From the NCBI GenBank assembly GCA_900323505.1, contig OOIN01000032.1:124001-188000 (forward strand): a stretch of DNA of 64,000 nucleotides, given 5' to 3'. The position numbers and the translations under genes are program-made. This document shows, in pieces, positions 40,780 to 51,691 of the stretch; position 1 is the first letter of the stretch, and each line of letters begins with the position of its first letter. The notes below the pieces were generated by a model. That model did no database searches. It was not told where the DNA came from and worked only from the letters and a program-made list of their open reading frames with translations. Origin of the DNA: Ustilago trichophora (Eukaryota; Basidiomycota; Ustilaginomycetes; Ustilaginales; Ustilaginaceae).

Positions 40780-42225
40780 TCACTGCTTCCAGAGAGGAGA
40801 GACGTGGCCGGGATCGGGAACAACCTCTGCAACGCTGGAAGAGTGGGTGTAGAGCGATGCGCTCTGTCGGCTGAAACGGATTCCGACATCGTCAAAGGAG
40901 CTGATCTCGTCATATTTCGGAGGCCTTTCAGAGGTGCTTGTGAAGCCGAAGCTGGGGTGAAGATGAGCCGGAGCGGACATGGGTGTCGATGGCGTGGAGG
41001 CAGTCGAAGATGAGAGCGCTCGGAGTGACGCCGACGGGTTGAAGAGAGGCAGACTGAGCAGCTTGGGAACCGACCAAGATCGCGTTAAAGTTGGCTTGGT
41101 GAAATCACTTGATTCCGAAACTGGATCGCTTGGGAGCAGAGACCCGAGACGTTCTCGACGACGACGCATGAGCTCGCCTGCTTCTGCCGAGAGCTCCTTG
41201 GGTGTAGTCGAGGATCGCCTGTGTGGCTGAATAGGTGAGAGCTGAGCCTGAGAGATTGTCTGATCGAAAGACTCGTCCCTATCAGGGAGCACGAGTTTCC
41301 CGAGCGCGGAAGAGCCGAAATCGAGGACCATCTCTGCCAAGCGCAATACAAAGTTACCACCATAATTTCGGATGGCAAGCGACTGTGCATCGTCCGAGTC
41401 GACATCATCATTGACCTTGGGCTGCTGCTGCTTGGTGGAAGATCGGATCGACTGAGCAAGAGCGCGACGCTTGGAGCCAGTGCGACGCTGCGACTTGGAG
41501 GAAGACGAAGTGCGTCGCTGCTCGCGAAGTCGGATGATACCGGCAGCAAGCTGAGCTTCTGGGTCCTGGTCACCGGCATCTCCGTGGCAGGAGCCATCCG
41601 ACTCGGAGCACTCAATGCGAACCACAGGAGGACTGCATGTCTTTGACGATGGTCCAACTGCTGCGATAGGAGAAGGCACGTTGACAGCCAAGGACGGCTC
41701 TACCGAGATGGTCGAGACGTTGAGCGAAGGCATGCGCAGAGGCTGTGCAGTGTCGATGGTAAGAGGGCGAGCAGGCATGAGTCGGGTCTCTGAGCCGATG
41801 GTTGACCTGTTCTTGCGGAGGGGGCGGGTCTCGAACGTAGGCGACGAGGCGGTGAATGGTGTCGTCATGGAACGAGCGCGAGCCATCTCGACGGGCACGG
41901 TCGACGTGATTGTGAGTGGGAGCGTCGAAGATCGGCTCCTGAGGTGATGCGCAGGTGCCGACTTGGTGTGAGCAGAGGTGTCAAACACATCATCATCGGT
42001 GTCGCTGGTCTCATCGCTATCGTAGTCCATGATATGGGTGACGGGAGCAAGCCAGTTGGCGTCCCAGCGGTTGAGTTCGCTGTGTCGGCTGCTACGTCGC
42101 TTCAAGAGTTCATGCTGGTATTCGAGACCCGAGGCATCCGAGGCGACACGGCCAAGGAAGTGGGTGCGAACAAAGATGGGGTCGTTGGAAGAGGGAGCTG
42201 GTGCAGAGTAGGAGAGAGAAACCAT
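40780..42225 (-). CDS. Hypothetical Ser/Arg-rich, largely disordered 481-aa protein
   Basis: One exon from ATG 42225 (MVSLSYSAPAPSSNDPIF). I do not recognise the family. N-terminal block: FVRTHFLGRVASDASGLEYQ, HSELNRWDANWLAPVTHIMD, then an acidic DYDSDETSDTDDD. A long Ser/Thr/Pro-rich stretch with basic clusters (KSQRRTGSKRRALAQ) follows. The only hydrophobic, possibly folded part is NYGGNFVLRLAEMVLDFGSS. Near the C-terminus a second low-complexity region ends in PPKYDEISSFDDVG, where PPKY is another PPxY motif. The single long frame and its conserved-looking islands argue for a real gene, perhaps a regulatory or phospho-protein. No function is claimed. Confidence 0.7.
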   Translation of the reverse strand: MVSLSYSAPAPSSNDPIFVRTHFLGRVASDASGLEYQHELLKRRSSRHSELNRWDANWLAPVTHIMDYDSDETSDTDDDVFDTSAHTKSAPAHHLRSRSSTLPLTITSTVPVEMARARSMTTPFTASSPTFETRPLRKNRSTIGSETRLMPARPLTIDTAQPLRMPSLNVSTISVEPSLAVNVPSPIAAVGPSSKTCSPPVVRIECSESDGSCHGDAGDQDPEAQLAAGIIRLREQRRTSSSSKSQRRTGSKRRALAQSIRSSTKQQQPKVNDDVDSDDAQSLAIRNYGGNFVLRLAEMVLDFGSSALGKLVLPDRDESFDQTISQAQLSPIQPHRRSSTTPKELSAEAGELMRRRRERLGSLLPSDPVSESSDFTKPTLTRSWSVPKLLSLPLFNPSASLRALSSSTASTPSTPMSAPAHLHPSFGFTSTSERPPKYDEISSFDDVGIRFSRQSASLYTHSSSVAEVVPDPGHVSPLWKQ

Positions 42226-44962
42226 GCCGAAGGGTGAGACCGGATCGCAGCGATGGGCAAAAGGTCAAAGGTAGAATAAAGATGGAGCAGGTGCTAATGA
42301 AGACCGGCGAAGTCTGTATCGTTAGCGTCGAGTGTAGAAGACGACGTCGTCGAAGGTGATGGTGATGGTAGTGAGGGCGACGCTCGGTGAGAGATACAGT
42401 TGATGTGATGAAGATAGAGAATGTGCAAATGTCAAAAGGATTCAAAGAAGAAATCAGTTTGACGTGGCTGGTAAGTTGAGAAGTACGAAGACCAGCGCAA
42501 GGAGCTCAGAATGTATATATTCAACCTGAAGTTTTTGGAGGCTTGAGACAAAGAGAAAGAGATAGCAGCGCAGAGGTGTTGGAATGATAGGGACGGCCAA
42601 GTTAGGCGCTTTGGCAGGTGCTGTGACGGTGGCCAAGACAACCCAAATCACTTTTTTTTTCTGTCAATGAGAGAGACAGAAGGGGGCTCCAGGATGCACG
42701 ATGTGAGACAGCTGGAGTGCATGCACATGAGCAGCAGCTGCAACTGCACCAGATACAGATACCAACGGAGTCGGGATCCCTCGCTCTGCGTGTGTGTGTG
42801 TGCGGCAGGTTACGATGGATGGCCCAGAATTTCGACGAGTTGGCAGCTTAAAGGACAGCCGGGCTCTCACTGCCGAAGTTTTGGTGCAGACGGCCGTAAC
42901 CGAGAAACTATTCGAGCAGGTGGCGGACTGCGAAAAGCACACACAGCTCGCCTTCTTGGCGCTTGGGAAAATGATGGATCGAATGGCTTCGAGCGAGAAG
43001 CTAAGGAGTTTGGACAAGGGATGCAAGTAACCATAGCGAACGAACGAGCGGGAAACGAGCCAGAGTGCGGGGCAAAACTATTAATAAAAAGAGCTGGCAG
43101 AGGCCATGTGCCTGCATGCCGTCTGTTGGAACGATGCGCACTGTACACACACTCTGCAGCTCAGCCATTGCCACGGCCCGAACTGGCTGCAACATCCTGC
43201 AGCAACAGAGGCGCTTATCGCACCATCGCGTGTCAATCAAATGTACCTCTCGCCAATCGATTCGCCATACAACACAAAACGAATCTGCAGCAGCAGCGTC
43301 AGCATCTTCAGCGCCCAGATTGTGATCAGTGACTTTTGAGAGAGTAGAAAAAAGGACACTCCACGACCAATTTCTTCCCGCTTCAGAGGGAGAAACGAGT
43401 CGATTCGGATCGGATTGGTGGGTGGCTTGAATCAAGAAATTCTCTCCTACATGACACACAAGTCAGTTGGTGAGTGGCAAGTCAAGTCTGGTGATCAGTC
43501 CGTTCACAGTGAGGTGCAATGTGCCAAATGTGCAAGAATGTTTCGGGCCTAGTTTAGTTGCACCCTGACCATGTCGAGGTGCATGACAGCTCGAACTTGT
43601 GCGACACAACGTAAAACTCTCTCTCTCTCACACACACACACAAACTGTACAGCACGCCATGTAATGAGCATTTTGTGGCTGAACACTGTGTGAGAGGACA
43701 GGGACAGGGAGCTAGTGTGTTCTGTTTTTGTTTTTTGTTTATTTATTTAATTATTATTTTTTTCAACCTGCTCGGTTAGAGCGAGGTGAATTTTTTGACA
43801 TTTTCTGTGGAAACCTCTTTGAGAGAGCGTCACAAGATGCCGACTCGCCACCAGTGGTAGCACGCTTCACTACAGTACACTATTTTATTTTTTTTCTCGA
43901 AGTCAGGAGGAAGTCTTGTTCCACACCCGACCATTGTCTCGCCTCGCCTAGCCTATTGGGTTTCCCCCTTGCCTTGCCTTCGCATGCGTATTGGCTGCAT
44001 CTCAACTGCAGCTGCGTGTCCTTCTTGATTGCCTAGTCGGACAAAATGAATCCCAGCCTCGTTGCGCTGAAGTCATGTACAGTACTGTATACACAGTAGC
44101 GAGGTGTTACCTTCTGGAGTTGAACGAGTGTCAGCACGAGCCAATGACGGTCTCAGCAAGATGCAGATCGCTTCGCGGTGTCTCAGTGCAGACTCGGTGC
44201 CTGGTTGTCACTTTAGCGCTCCGCTGACCCCCAGCGAAAGACGGAGCGGGACACATTGCAACACCTCCTCTGCCCGCTATCAGACCCCAGAAGACGGACT
44301 TCAAAGCAGAAGAGTGTAGAAAATGAAGATCGCGAACATGATTCGATAGGGAGTGGCGACGACGATAAATACAACACAGCCCGAGACAGCAACGCATGGA
44401 CTCCGCATGGACAGGCAAGCCTATTATAATAATCGGAGTCGGAGGTCCTTCAGTTCATGACAAGAAGGCGAAATTGAGAATGCTGCGGGAAGGCACTCCG
44501 ACACGGGAAACACATGTACTGTACAGTCAACCTTCGCATTGCGCACGTACTCGTACACAGTAGATGCGAATTACACACTTACAGCTTAGCGCTAAACGCA
44601 TGGGAACAATCCACGAGGCGGCGGCGGCAACACACTCTAAGCGCCAGATGGCATGTACAGTACGGTGTGACGACATTTCTGGTCAACCTCTACCTGGTGG
44701 CGCAATCAACAACAAGAAGAAGACCTCATGCGTTGCGAGGTGGCGTGAGAGAACGTAGAGATTCGGGGACTCGTACGGAAAGATACGCAATTTTGAAAAA
44801 GGGATTTACTCATTATTAGATAAGCACAGACCCTCATCGGGAAAAGCAGTGTTGCATCATGTACCCTCGACATTTTGGCTGTTTCTAGCTCACACGACGG
44901 ACGGCTGAGTTCGGGAACATCCTCATCTTTTCAACATTCCCATTGCAAAGATCGTTGCAACA
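42226..44962. other. 2.7-kb intergenic region
   Basis: Probably the promoter and leader of the leftward 481-aa gene and the promoter of ICP55. It contains a short T run (42652-42660), a GTGTGT run near 42790, a (TC)n(AC)n tract (about 43617-43643), AT-rich sequence (43720-43770), and several copies of a TGTACAGTAC-type motif (44075-44092, 44513-44528, 44653-44664). One small ORF (42815-43030) is listed separately. Nothing else coding or RNA-like was seen. Confidence 0.5.
42815..43030 (+). CDS. Possible small 71-aa protein
   Basis: ATG 42815 to TAA 43030. After a short head (MDGPEFRRVGSLKDSR) it forms what looks like an extended amphipathic helix (ALTAEVLVQTAVTEKLFEQV, then HTQLAFLALGKMMDRMASSE). 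An AG (GCGGCAG) six bases upstream could be a splice acceptor, so this may be the last exon of a spliced gene. No family recognised; chance ORF is the main alternative. Confidence 0.35.
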   Translation: MDGPEFRRVGSLKDSRALTAEVLVQTAVTEKLFEQVADCEKHTQLAFLALGKMMDRMASSEKLRSLDKGCK

Positions 44963-46765
44963 ATGGCGGTGGCTTGGCGAAGGAGCCCTCGTGGTTTGCT
45001 TAACCAGCTGTCGCGCAGTGGACTAACACTGGCTTCTGGAAGCACAGCTCGAAGGGCAGCTTCTTCGGCAGCAAGACCTACCGACGATGTCGATCCGTAC
45101 AACCTTTCCAGTTGTTCCTCCTCCTCCTCCTCTTTGGCTTCCTCGAGCTCGAATCTCACCGGTCGCAAGCGAACATACGGCCAACCATTACCGCACTCGC
45201 ACCCGCATCTGTTTCCCAGACGAGGCGCGCTAGGCTCTGAAGATGCCGTTCTCCGTCCTGGCGATGCGCTCTCGCTCAACAACTTATACGACGCTGGTGT
45301 GGGCATTGTCGCAACCGAACAACTCACCCCAGGCATCCCCAAAATTGAATACGAAGAGAGAAGAAAAAACCTCATCGACCGACTACCGGACAACAGCGTC
45401 GTCGTAGCCATGTCAGGCCGAGTCAAAAGCATGAGCGGCAACATCTTTTACAAATTCCGTCAAGAGACCAACTTTTGGTACCTTACCGGGTTCCAAGAAC
45501 CAGATTCTGCTGTCATTCTCGAAAAGGATCCGTCCACACCGCGCGGGTACAAGATGACCATGTTCGTTCAGAAACGCGATGAGCACAACGAGACGTGGAA
45601 CGGACCTCGTACGGGTCTCGACGGCGCAATGGATATCTTTGGCGCTGATGAGAGCTACGAGTTGGACCCGGCGATCTTGCTGCACCATTTGAAGCAGATC
45701 CTGCCCAGGTACACCCACATCTACGTCGAACCGCCCAACCAGCCCAGTACACCTCGACGCGGCAACACAGCGATGACAAAAGCTGGCAACATCTTTAACT
45801 ACCTCAGCCCACCCAGCACCAACTCATTGGACCTCTTTTCCAAGAAATCCGACTTTGAAGCGGTTATCAAGCTTCTTGGCGATACTCGCAAATGCCATTC
45901 TCTCTCGCGCGAAGTGGAGCGGCTGAGATTCAAAAAGTCACTCAACGAGATTCGGGTCATGAAACGGGCCGGACGAGCCAGTGGAGAAGCGATGGCCGAG
46001 ACGATGGGCTTTGTCCGCCCCGGCGTGTCGGAAGCGCAACTGCAAGCCGTGTTCGAGTACAATTGTGGCCTGCGTGGATCGCAGCGACCCGCATACGTGC
46101 CCGTAGTTGCGTCAGGCGCAAACGCACTCACCATCCACTATGTAAACAATGACCGTCTCGTCGGCCCTGATCAACTGGTCTGCATTGATGCCGGTGGAGA
46201 ACTCGACGGCTACGCATCCGACATTACCCGCGCGTTCCCCTCCAACGCCGACGGGAAGTTTTCCGAGCCTCAAAAAGATCTCTATTCTGCCGTGCTCAAC
46301 GTCCTCAAATCTTGCACGACTCTGGCCACGGAGAATCAGTGCTACACACTGGCAGATCTGCACAGGCGTTCAGTGGACTTTTTACGTCAGGAACTCAAGC
46401 AGATTGGATTCCACTTGACAGGAGGGTCGCTGGAGCGGGTGCTGTATCCGCATTATATTGGCCACTGGCTGGGAATTGACCTGCACGACTGTGCCAGTGT
46501 GGAGCGTACAACAAAATTGGAATCCGGCGTAGTGGTGACAATCGAACCTGGGGTGTATGTACCGTACGATGATGCCTTCCCAAAACATTTTCAGGGGATC
46601 GGGATTAGGGTAGAGGACGATATCGCTGTTATGGAGGATCACAACATTGTGCTGTCCAATGCGGCGCCTAAGGAGGTGGTCGATGTCGAAGCTGCCTGCA
46701 AAAGGTTCTTGGATAGAAAGCATACTGGCCAGAATGCCAGTTGGCAGCCTGATCTCTCATCGTGA
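44963..46765 (+). CDS. ICP55: Mitochondrial Xaa-Pro aminopeptidase, intermediate cleaving peptidase Icp55 type
   Basis: A 600-aa, intronless protein from ATG 44963 (MAVAWRRSPRGLLNQLSRSG). The Arg/Ser-rich N-terminus is a mitochondrial presequence. An aminopeptidase-P N-domain follows (YEERRKNLIDRLPDNSVVVA, FYKFRQETNFWYLTGFQEPD). The M24 pita-bread domain has the five metal ligands visible: Asp409 and Asp420 in IDAGGELDGYASDITRAF, His501 in IGHWLGIDLHD, Glu528 in IEPGVYVP and Glu551 in GIRVEDDI. Icp55 removes one residue from many imported proteins after MPP cleavage, giving N-end-rule-stable termini. All catalytic residues are intact. Human XPNPEP3 is the orthologue. Confidence 0.94.
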   Translation: MAVAWRRSPRGLLNQLSRSGLTLASGSTARRAASSAARPTDDVDPYNLSSCSSSSSSLASSSSNLTGRKRTYGQPLPHSHPHLFPRRGALGSEDAVLRPGDALSLNNLYDAGVGIVATEQLTPGIPKIEYEERRKNLIDRLPDNSVVVAMSGRVKSMSGNIFYKFRQETNFWYLTGFQEPDSAVILEKDPSTPRGYKMTMFVQKRDEHNETWNGPRTGLDGAMDIFGADESYELDPAILLHHLKQILPRYTHIYVEPPNQPSTPRRGNTAMTKAGNIFNYLSPPSTNSLDLFSKKSDFEAVIKLLGDTRKCHSLSREVERLRFKKSLNEIRVMKRAGRASGEAMAETMGFVRPGVSEAQLQAVFEYNCGLRGSQRPAYVPVVASGANALTIHYVNNDRLVGPDQLVCIDAGGELDGYASDITRAFPSNADGKFSEPQKDLYSAVLNVLKSCTTLATENQCYTLADLHRRSVDFLRQELKQIGFHLTGGSLERVLYPHYIGHWLGIDLHDCASVERTTKLESGVVVTIEPGVYVPYDDAFPKHFQGIGIRVEDDIAVMEDHNIVLSNAAPKEVVDVEAACKRFLDRKHTGQNASWQPDLSS

Positions 46766-47167
46766 CCCGCACCATCACACAGTCACACAAGTCACATTGC
46801 ATCTCTTCCAATCGCATCTCTTTGTTTCACATTTATTCCTCCATTGCACAGAGCTGATTCTTATGAACTGAGATGGAATTTGCTGCATTTTTTTTTTTTT
46901 GGCTCTGACCTGAGCTGAGGTGTGAATTGTTCCGCGTTGAGTTTAAATTTTTGCGAATCTGACCGAGACTTGCTGGGCATGGCTTTGCTTTGACATTGTG
47001 CGGTTGGAGAATGTTTGATGGCAAGCTGTTCGTTTCTGGTGTTGAGCAGAGTGGTTGCAAGTCCCTTCGCATTGTGTTTCGAAGAAATGCTCTATTGGTG
47101 AATGATGTCGTCTTTCAAGATAATACACTCCAAAGATCGAAGCAAGACCAGAAAAGTTTATGTGCCT
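46766..47167. other. Convergent intergenic region ICP55 / GST-like gene
   Basis: 402 bp between two stop codons, so 3' UTRs and terminators of both. It contains a T run (46889-46901). No gene seen. Confidence 0.5.
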
Positions 47168-48163
47168 TTAGTGCAGACCCTCCCCATATATAGCCTTGAA
47201 ACTCTCCCTCTCACCGAAAGTCGTCCACAGACCCTTGACCTTTTCTCCAACTTTGCCACCGAATCCTTCCAACACGACGTCTAGACTCTTGATGGGATCC
47301 TCGCTCTTCGCCAGTCCACTGGCGATGGCAGCGATCCTAGCCAACCAGGGGATAACGTGAAGATCAGCGAGACTGATTTGGTCACCGAGAGCGAAAGGGC
47401 CTTGAACCTTGGTTTCGAGTTTGATCAGTGTTTCGGCGACGTTCTTCCACGTAGCGTTGGTGAGCTGTACCAGCTGCTGCACTGCTTCGGCGTCGCCGTT
47501 GACGTAAGCTCTGGTCAAGAGGGATTGGGAGTCGAGCTTGTCGGCGTACCACTTTTTCAAGTTTTCCTGTACCGCCGAGGATTTAGGGTTTGCTGAGCCA
47601 TCGAATGCGGTTGTGCTGGAGCCATCTAGAGACTTCTGATGATCGAGCAGAGCTTTGTTCCTGTTGGCGACAAAGGTACCGGGAAGACCTTTCTTACCCT
47701 CTTCCAGCTCGGCCTGATTCCTAGCACCCAGCAGCAAAAAGTTGGGATCCACCTCTCCCGCATGAACAAGAGCAATGATCTCATCGCTCAGCGCTTTGCC
47801 CTCGATCGTGGCGGGGGCCAAAATGGGTGCCGGGGCAGAATTGCTTTCGTCGGCAGAGAGGGTGTTTTGCGAACGACTCTTGTCGAGAAAATCCAAGATG
47901 GCTTTTGTATCCGTAATGGCGCGGAACTTGGTATCGACTTCGGAAGAGGTGGTTTCGAGCAGAGGGACGACGAGAGTGGGGACTGTGCCCTTGGAGTTGA
48001 TGCGAAGGTAGGAAGGGTCGAAATTTTCGGCTTTGACCAGATCGACGATTTTCAGATCGACATCGGTGGAAGCGTAACCCTTTTCGACCAGGGCAAGGCG
48101 AGGAGAAGAGGCCCAGACGGATCCGTCAAAGGTGTAGAGGGTTGCTTTGGGGACAGAAGTCAT
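47168..48163 (-). CDS. Glutathione S-transferase-like protein
   Basis: A 331-aa, intronless protein from ATG 48163 (MTSVPKATLYTFDGSVWASS). An N-terminal thioredoxin-like half (5 to about 95) contains the cis-Pro region NSKGTVPTLVVPLL and ITDTKAILDFLDKS, corresponding to the GSH gamma-glutamyl contact. The all-helical C-terminal domain (about 120-325) includes VQGPFALGDQISLADLHVIP, the N-capping/hydrophobic staple motif of GSTs. It is longer than canonical GSTs because of inserts at about 95-120 and 160-200. Likely cytosolic; detoxification or regulatory role unknown. Divergent from the methyltransferase gene, with 357 bp between starts. Confidence 0.85.
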   Translation of the reverse strand: MTSVPKATLYTFDGSVWASSPRLALVEKGYASTDVDLKIVDLVKAENFDPSYLRINSKGTVPTLVVPLLETTSSEVDTKFRAITDTKAILDFLDKSRSQNTLSADESNSAPAPILAPATIEGKALSDEIIALVHAGEVDPNFLLLGARNQAELEEGKKGLPGTFVANRNKALLDHQKSLDGSSTTAFDGSANPKSSAVQENLKKWYADKLDSQSLLTRAYVNGDAEAVQQLVQLTNATWKNVAETLIKLETKVQGPFALGDQISLADLHVIPWLARIAAIASGLAKSEDPIKSLDVVLEGFGGKVGEKVKGLWTTFGERESFKAIYGEGLH

Positions 48164-48520
48164 CGTTTTTGCAATAAGAAGGGATGGAGGATGGTGGTGG
48201 TTGATGGAGTGGAGTACAAAGGGTGGCGCGTGCGTATCTGCGTGTTGTGTGTTGTGGTCTCGTGGGACAAGGCAGATCGAGAAAGATCAGCTGCACGTCG
48301 ATGCACAATTGCGGTTGGCTTGGTTGGTGGAATTGGTGATTTTTCTCCCCGATCCGTTCTTGCAGCATGTGTCATATAGTGCTAGTCTAAGCGGTTGACA
48401 TTCGCGCCAAAATAGCCATGTCCACCTTCTTGGATCGTATAGACCTCTCGATCAGCTTCCTTCTTCCCTCATACTTTTCAGCAGCACGACCAAGCACAGG
48501 TTGAAGCTCCATACATCGCA
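48164..48520. promoter_or_regulatory. Bidirectional promoter region, GST-like / methyltransferase
   Basis: 357 bp between two divergent start codons; no other content recognised. Confidence 0.55.
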
Positions 48521-49474
48521 ATGGCGAGCGCCATCGTTGGCTACGTCTTTGGCATCCTCACCAAGCTCGGTCTTGCACCTCCCATCCCAACCCCCTTTGA
48601 AAACCGCCTCTCCGCGCTCGACCCGAGCTTGAGCACACTCGACAATGAAATCTACAACAATCAGTCTTTCGACTGGTCCAAATCCGGATTGGCTCTCCTG
48701 AATCCTGTTCGTGTGGGTTACTTTATGGATAAACTGCATCGCCACGTCTCTTCTTCTTTGGTTCAAGGTGGGGAGGAAAAACAGGTGGTGAGGATCTTAG
48801 ATTTGGGATGTGGATCTGGGCTTGCGATCGAGGCCATTCACACGGCGCTCGTCTCATTTGCTCATAAAGATCAAGTTACGATCACCAATGAGGGTATAAA
48901 AGTCGGCAACGTGTACTACCAGCTCTTAGGAATCGACATGTCCTCACGCTCGATCGACCTCGCCCGCCAGAATGCGCACAGGAACTCTTTGAGCATAGAC
49001 TATGTCGTGGGAGACATCTATTCTCTCCCCTTTGACTACTCCTCCATAGACGCCATCATCTGCTCGGACGTCCTCGAACACCTCTTCGACCTTCCCTCGG
49101 CATTTTCTTCCATATCTCGCATCTTGAAACCAGGAGGGTTTTTCTCGTTTGACACGATCAACCGCACTCCCGCATCTTACTATCTGACGATATGGATCCT
49201 GCAAGATTGGCTCAAGGCTATGCAAGGGGATGCCCACGATCATCGGTTATACGTCACCCCAGAAGAGGTCCACAAAGTGATGCAAGGCGCAGGGTTGAAA
49301 CCAGGTCCAAAGAAGGATTTGGTTGGGATGAGACCAGGGATAAGGTTTCCTCCTTTGGGACTGTATAGGTTGATGACGGGGCAAGGATTTATAAATAGCT
49401 TTTTGGCAGAGTTTAGATTGACAACTGATTTGGGAATAAGCTACTTGCATTGGTGTCAGAAGTCAAGCGCTTAG
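48521..49474 (+). CDS. Class I SAM-dependent methyltransferase (UbiG/Coq3-like)
   Basis: A 317-aa, intronless protein from ATG 48521 (MASAIVGYVFGILTKLGLAP). SAM-binding motif I is ILDLGCGSGLAIE (Asp94 onward); the acidic motif II is LLGIDMSSRSIDLARQNA; motif III ADAIICSDVLEHLFDLPSAF-like and ILKPGGFFSFDTINRTP follow. Before motif I, the segment FDWSKSGLALLNPVRVGYF parallels the W-D-x-x-G...NPxRxxY signature of UbiG/Coq3 O-methyltransferases. There is no typical mitochondrial presequence; instead the first 20 residues are hydrophobic. Coq3 itself is therefore possible but unproven, and a related small-molecule methyltransferase is equally likely. Convergent with ILV5. Confidence 0.82.
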   Translation: MASAIVGYVFGILTKLGLAPPIPTPFENRLSALDPSLSTLDNEIYNNQSFDWSKSGLALLNPVRVGYFMDKLHRHVSSSLVQGGEEKQVVRILDLGCGSGLAIEAIHTALVSFAHKDQVTITNEGIKVGNVYYQLLGIDMSSRSIDLARQNAHRNSLSIDYVVGDIYSLPFDYSSIDAIICSDVLEHLFDLPSAFSSISRILKPGGFFSFDTINRTPASYYLTIWILQDWLKAMQGDAHDHRLYVTPEEVHKVMQGAGLKPGPKKDLVGMRPGIRFPPLGLYRLMTGQGFINSFLAEFRLTTDLGISYLHWCQKSSA

Positions 49475-49771
49475 CTTCCGCTCCGGCACCAGCATCTGTA
49501 GACCACGACACACACGCACACCCACGCACGCACGCATGCATGCGACACACAATCTGAAAGACCTGATTCATAAGGAAAGCCATGCATTCTAGCGCAAGAA
49601 GAAAAAGAAGTGCGAAACAAGACAGAACAAGTTCAGGGAGAAGAGAAAAAAAAGTATAGAAAGGGGTAAATATACAAATGTGTGTGTCGTCACGTCATGA
49701 TTCAACTTGACGGATCTTGTTTTTGTGGTCCACTCTGAGAGGTAAACCAATTCGCTAGCTCAAAAGAGAAT

Positions 49772-51256
49772 TTAGAGACCCTTGGCAGCGTTCTCGGGGC
49801 GGAGAGCACGGACCTTGTGGCCGACCTTCCACATCTCCTGGGCGGCGATGGCGTCGGTCTCCTTGTCAAAGTCCTCGCGGTAAGTCTTGCGGTTACCGAA
49901 CTCAAGGGCCCTCCTGGTCTCGCTTCCGTTGCGGACGCTCTCGTAGAGCTTTTCAAGGACGGGCTTGCAGGCCTTCTCGAATTCGGGAGCCCAGTCGAGG
50001 GCACCACGACGAGCGGTGGTGGAGCAGGCCTTGTACATGTAGTCCATACCGTTGGCGCCAACGAGGGGGTATAGAGACTGGAGAGCCTCCTCGCAGGTCT
50101 CGTTGAAAGCCTCCGAGGGCGAGTGGCCGTTGGCACGGAGAACGTCGTACTGAGCCTTGAAGAGACCCTGGATACCACCCATCAGGCAGGCACGCTCACC
50201 GTAGAGGTCCGAGTAGACCTCACGCTCGAACGTGGTCTCGTAGAGGTAACCGCATCCGACGGCGACACCCATGGCGGAAACCTTCTCAAAGGCCTTGCCG
50301 CTGACATCCTGGTAGACGGCGATGGAACCGTTGATACCTCGGGACTCGAGGAAGAGGGATCGAACGGTACGGCCGGAACCCTTGGGGGCACAGAGGATGA
50401 TATCCTTGTCCTTGGGAGCCTCGAAGCCGGTCTCCTTCTGGTAAGTGATCTGGAAACCGTGCGAGAAGTAGAGGGTGTGGGTGTTGGGCATCTTGTCCTT
50501 GACGGAAGCGTAGACCGAGGCGCAGGCGGCGTCGGAGAGGAGAAGCATGGCAATGGTGGCCTTCTCGGCAGCCTCCTCGATGGAGAAGAGGTTCTTGCCG
50601 GGCTGCCAGCCGTCCTCGATGGCCTCCTTCCACGAAGCACCGTCTTTTCGGACACCGACAATAACGTTCATGCCGTTGTCACGGAGGCTGAGCAAAGGAA
50701 GAGAAGAGAAGGCAGGTGATACGGTTAGCATGCAGTTCGGAATCTTTTTGAATCTTATGACACTTGTTTTGCGTCCTTCTGAGTGAGAGCGGCTCCGAGG
50801 CAATGCCAAGCGAACCGGCAAACGCCAGAAGCCCGCTCCTTCGCTGCAAGAGAGCAATGCTGCGCTCGCAAGCACTCGAAAAACTCTCCTCTGCATCCTG
50901 CATCAAAAAAGCTGTAGGAGGGGAAGAAAGAAGCGGAGATCAACTTACTTGAGACCCTGACCGTGACCCTGAGAACCATAACCGAGAATGGCAAAAGTCT
51001 CGTTCTTGAAGTAGTCCTGGAGCTTCTCGAGGGGCCAGTCCTCGCGCTCGTAGACCTTTTCGGGGATGCCCTCGGAGAACTCGATGGTCTTGAGACCACG
51101 AGCAAGGGAAGGCTTTGCGGCGGCCGAGACCATCTTGTTGAAGGTGGGACGGGCGGTGGCAGCGATCGAGAGGGATCGAGCGGCGCCGGGGGCGACACGT
51201 CGGGCAGACGAGCGGGTGGCGGCCCTGAGGGCGGTTCTTGCGACGTTGGCGTTCAT
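49772..51256 (-). CDS. ILV5: Ketol-acid reductoisomerase, mitochondrial
   Basis: Two exons: 50949-51256 and 49772-50687. The 261-bp intron has a GTAAGT donor and a GCTCAG acceptor; splicing gives GLN-LRDNG and a 407-aa protein (yeast Ilv5: 395 aa). It converts acetolactate or acetohydroxybutyrate to dihydroxy acids with NADPH and Mg2+ in valine, leucine and isoleucine synthesis. The N-terminus MNANVARTALRAATRSSARR is a mitochondrial presequence. The NADPH loop AILGYGSQGHGQGLN and the metal/catalytic region CLMGGIQGLFKAQYDVLR with downstream SDLYGERA are intact. The long intron compared with others in the window is notable. A 5' UTR continues into the region upstream. Confidence 0.96.
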
Positions 51257-51647
51257 TTCTGATGTGAGATGTAGGGAAAGGATGAAGACGAGAGAGCGGT
51301 GGTGGTGGTGGTTGTGTACGTGAAATCCGATGATGAGGGGGAAGAAAGAAGTAAAAGTGGGGATTAGGAAGAACAAGATATACGAGATGCGGACGAGCAG
51401 ACGGAGAGCGGAGCGGGTGGCCAGATTGGGCTGTGACTCTGTGTCACACACTGATGAGAGCGTGAGAGTGTAGTGTGATTTGATTTGATTGAATGACTAT
51501 CGAACAGTCGAGTCTAGAGAGCGAGAGAGAGGCACAGAGTGGGGCCAAGGCGGATTGTGCGGCGGGGCAAGAAGAATTGCAGCCAAGCGAGGCCAGGCGG
51601 AGCGGGCATTACAGGGCGACAAGCACAGACCAAACAGAGAATCTAGC

Positions 51648-51691
<44 letters not shown>

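Noticed and set aside
42667..43332. 221-codon ORF
   Set aside because: Composition is random-like; it overlaps the better 71-aa candidate in another frame and includes a GTGTGT microsatellite.
47639..48379. 246-codon plus-strand ORF
   Set aside because: Antisense to the GST-like gene; no recognisable motifs.
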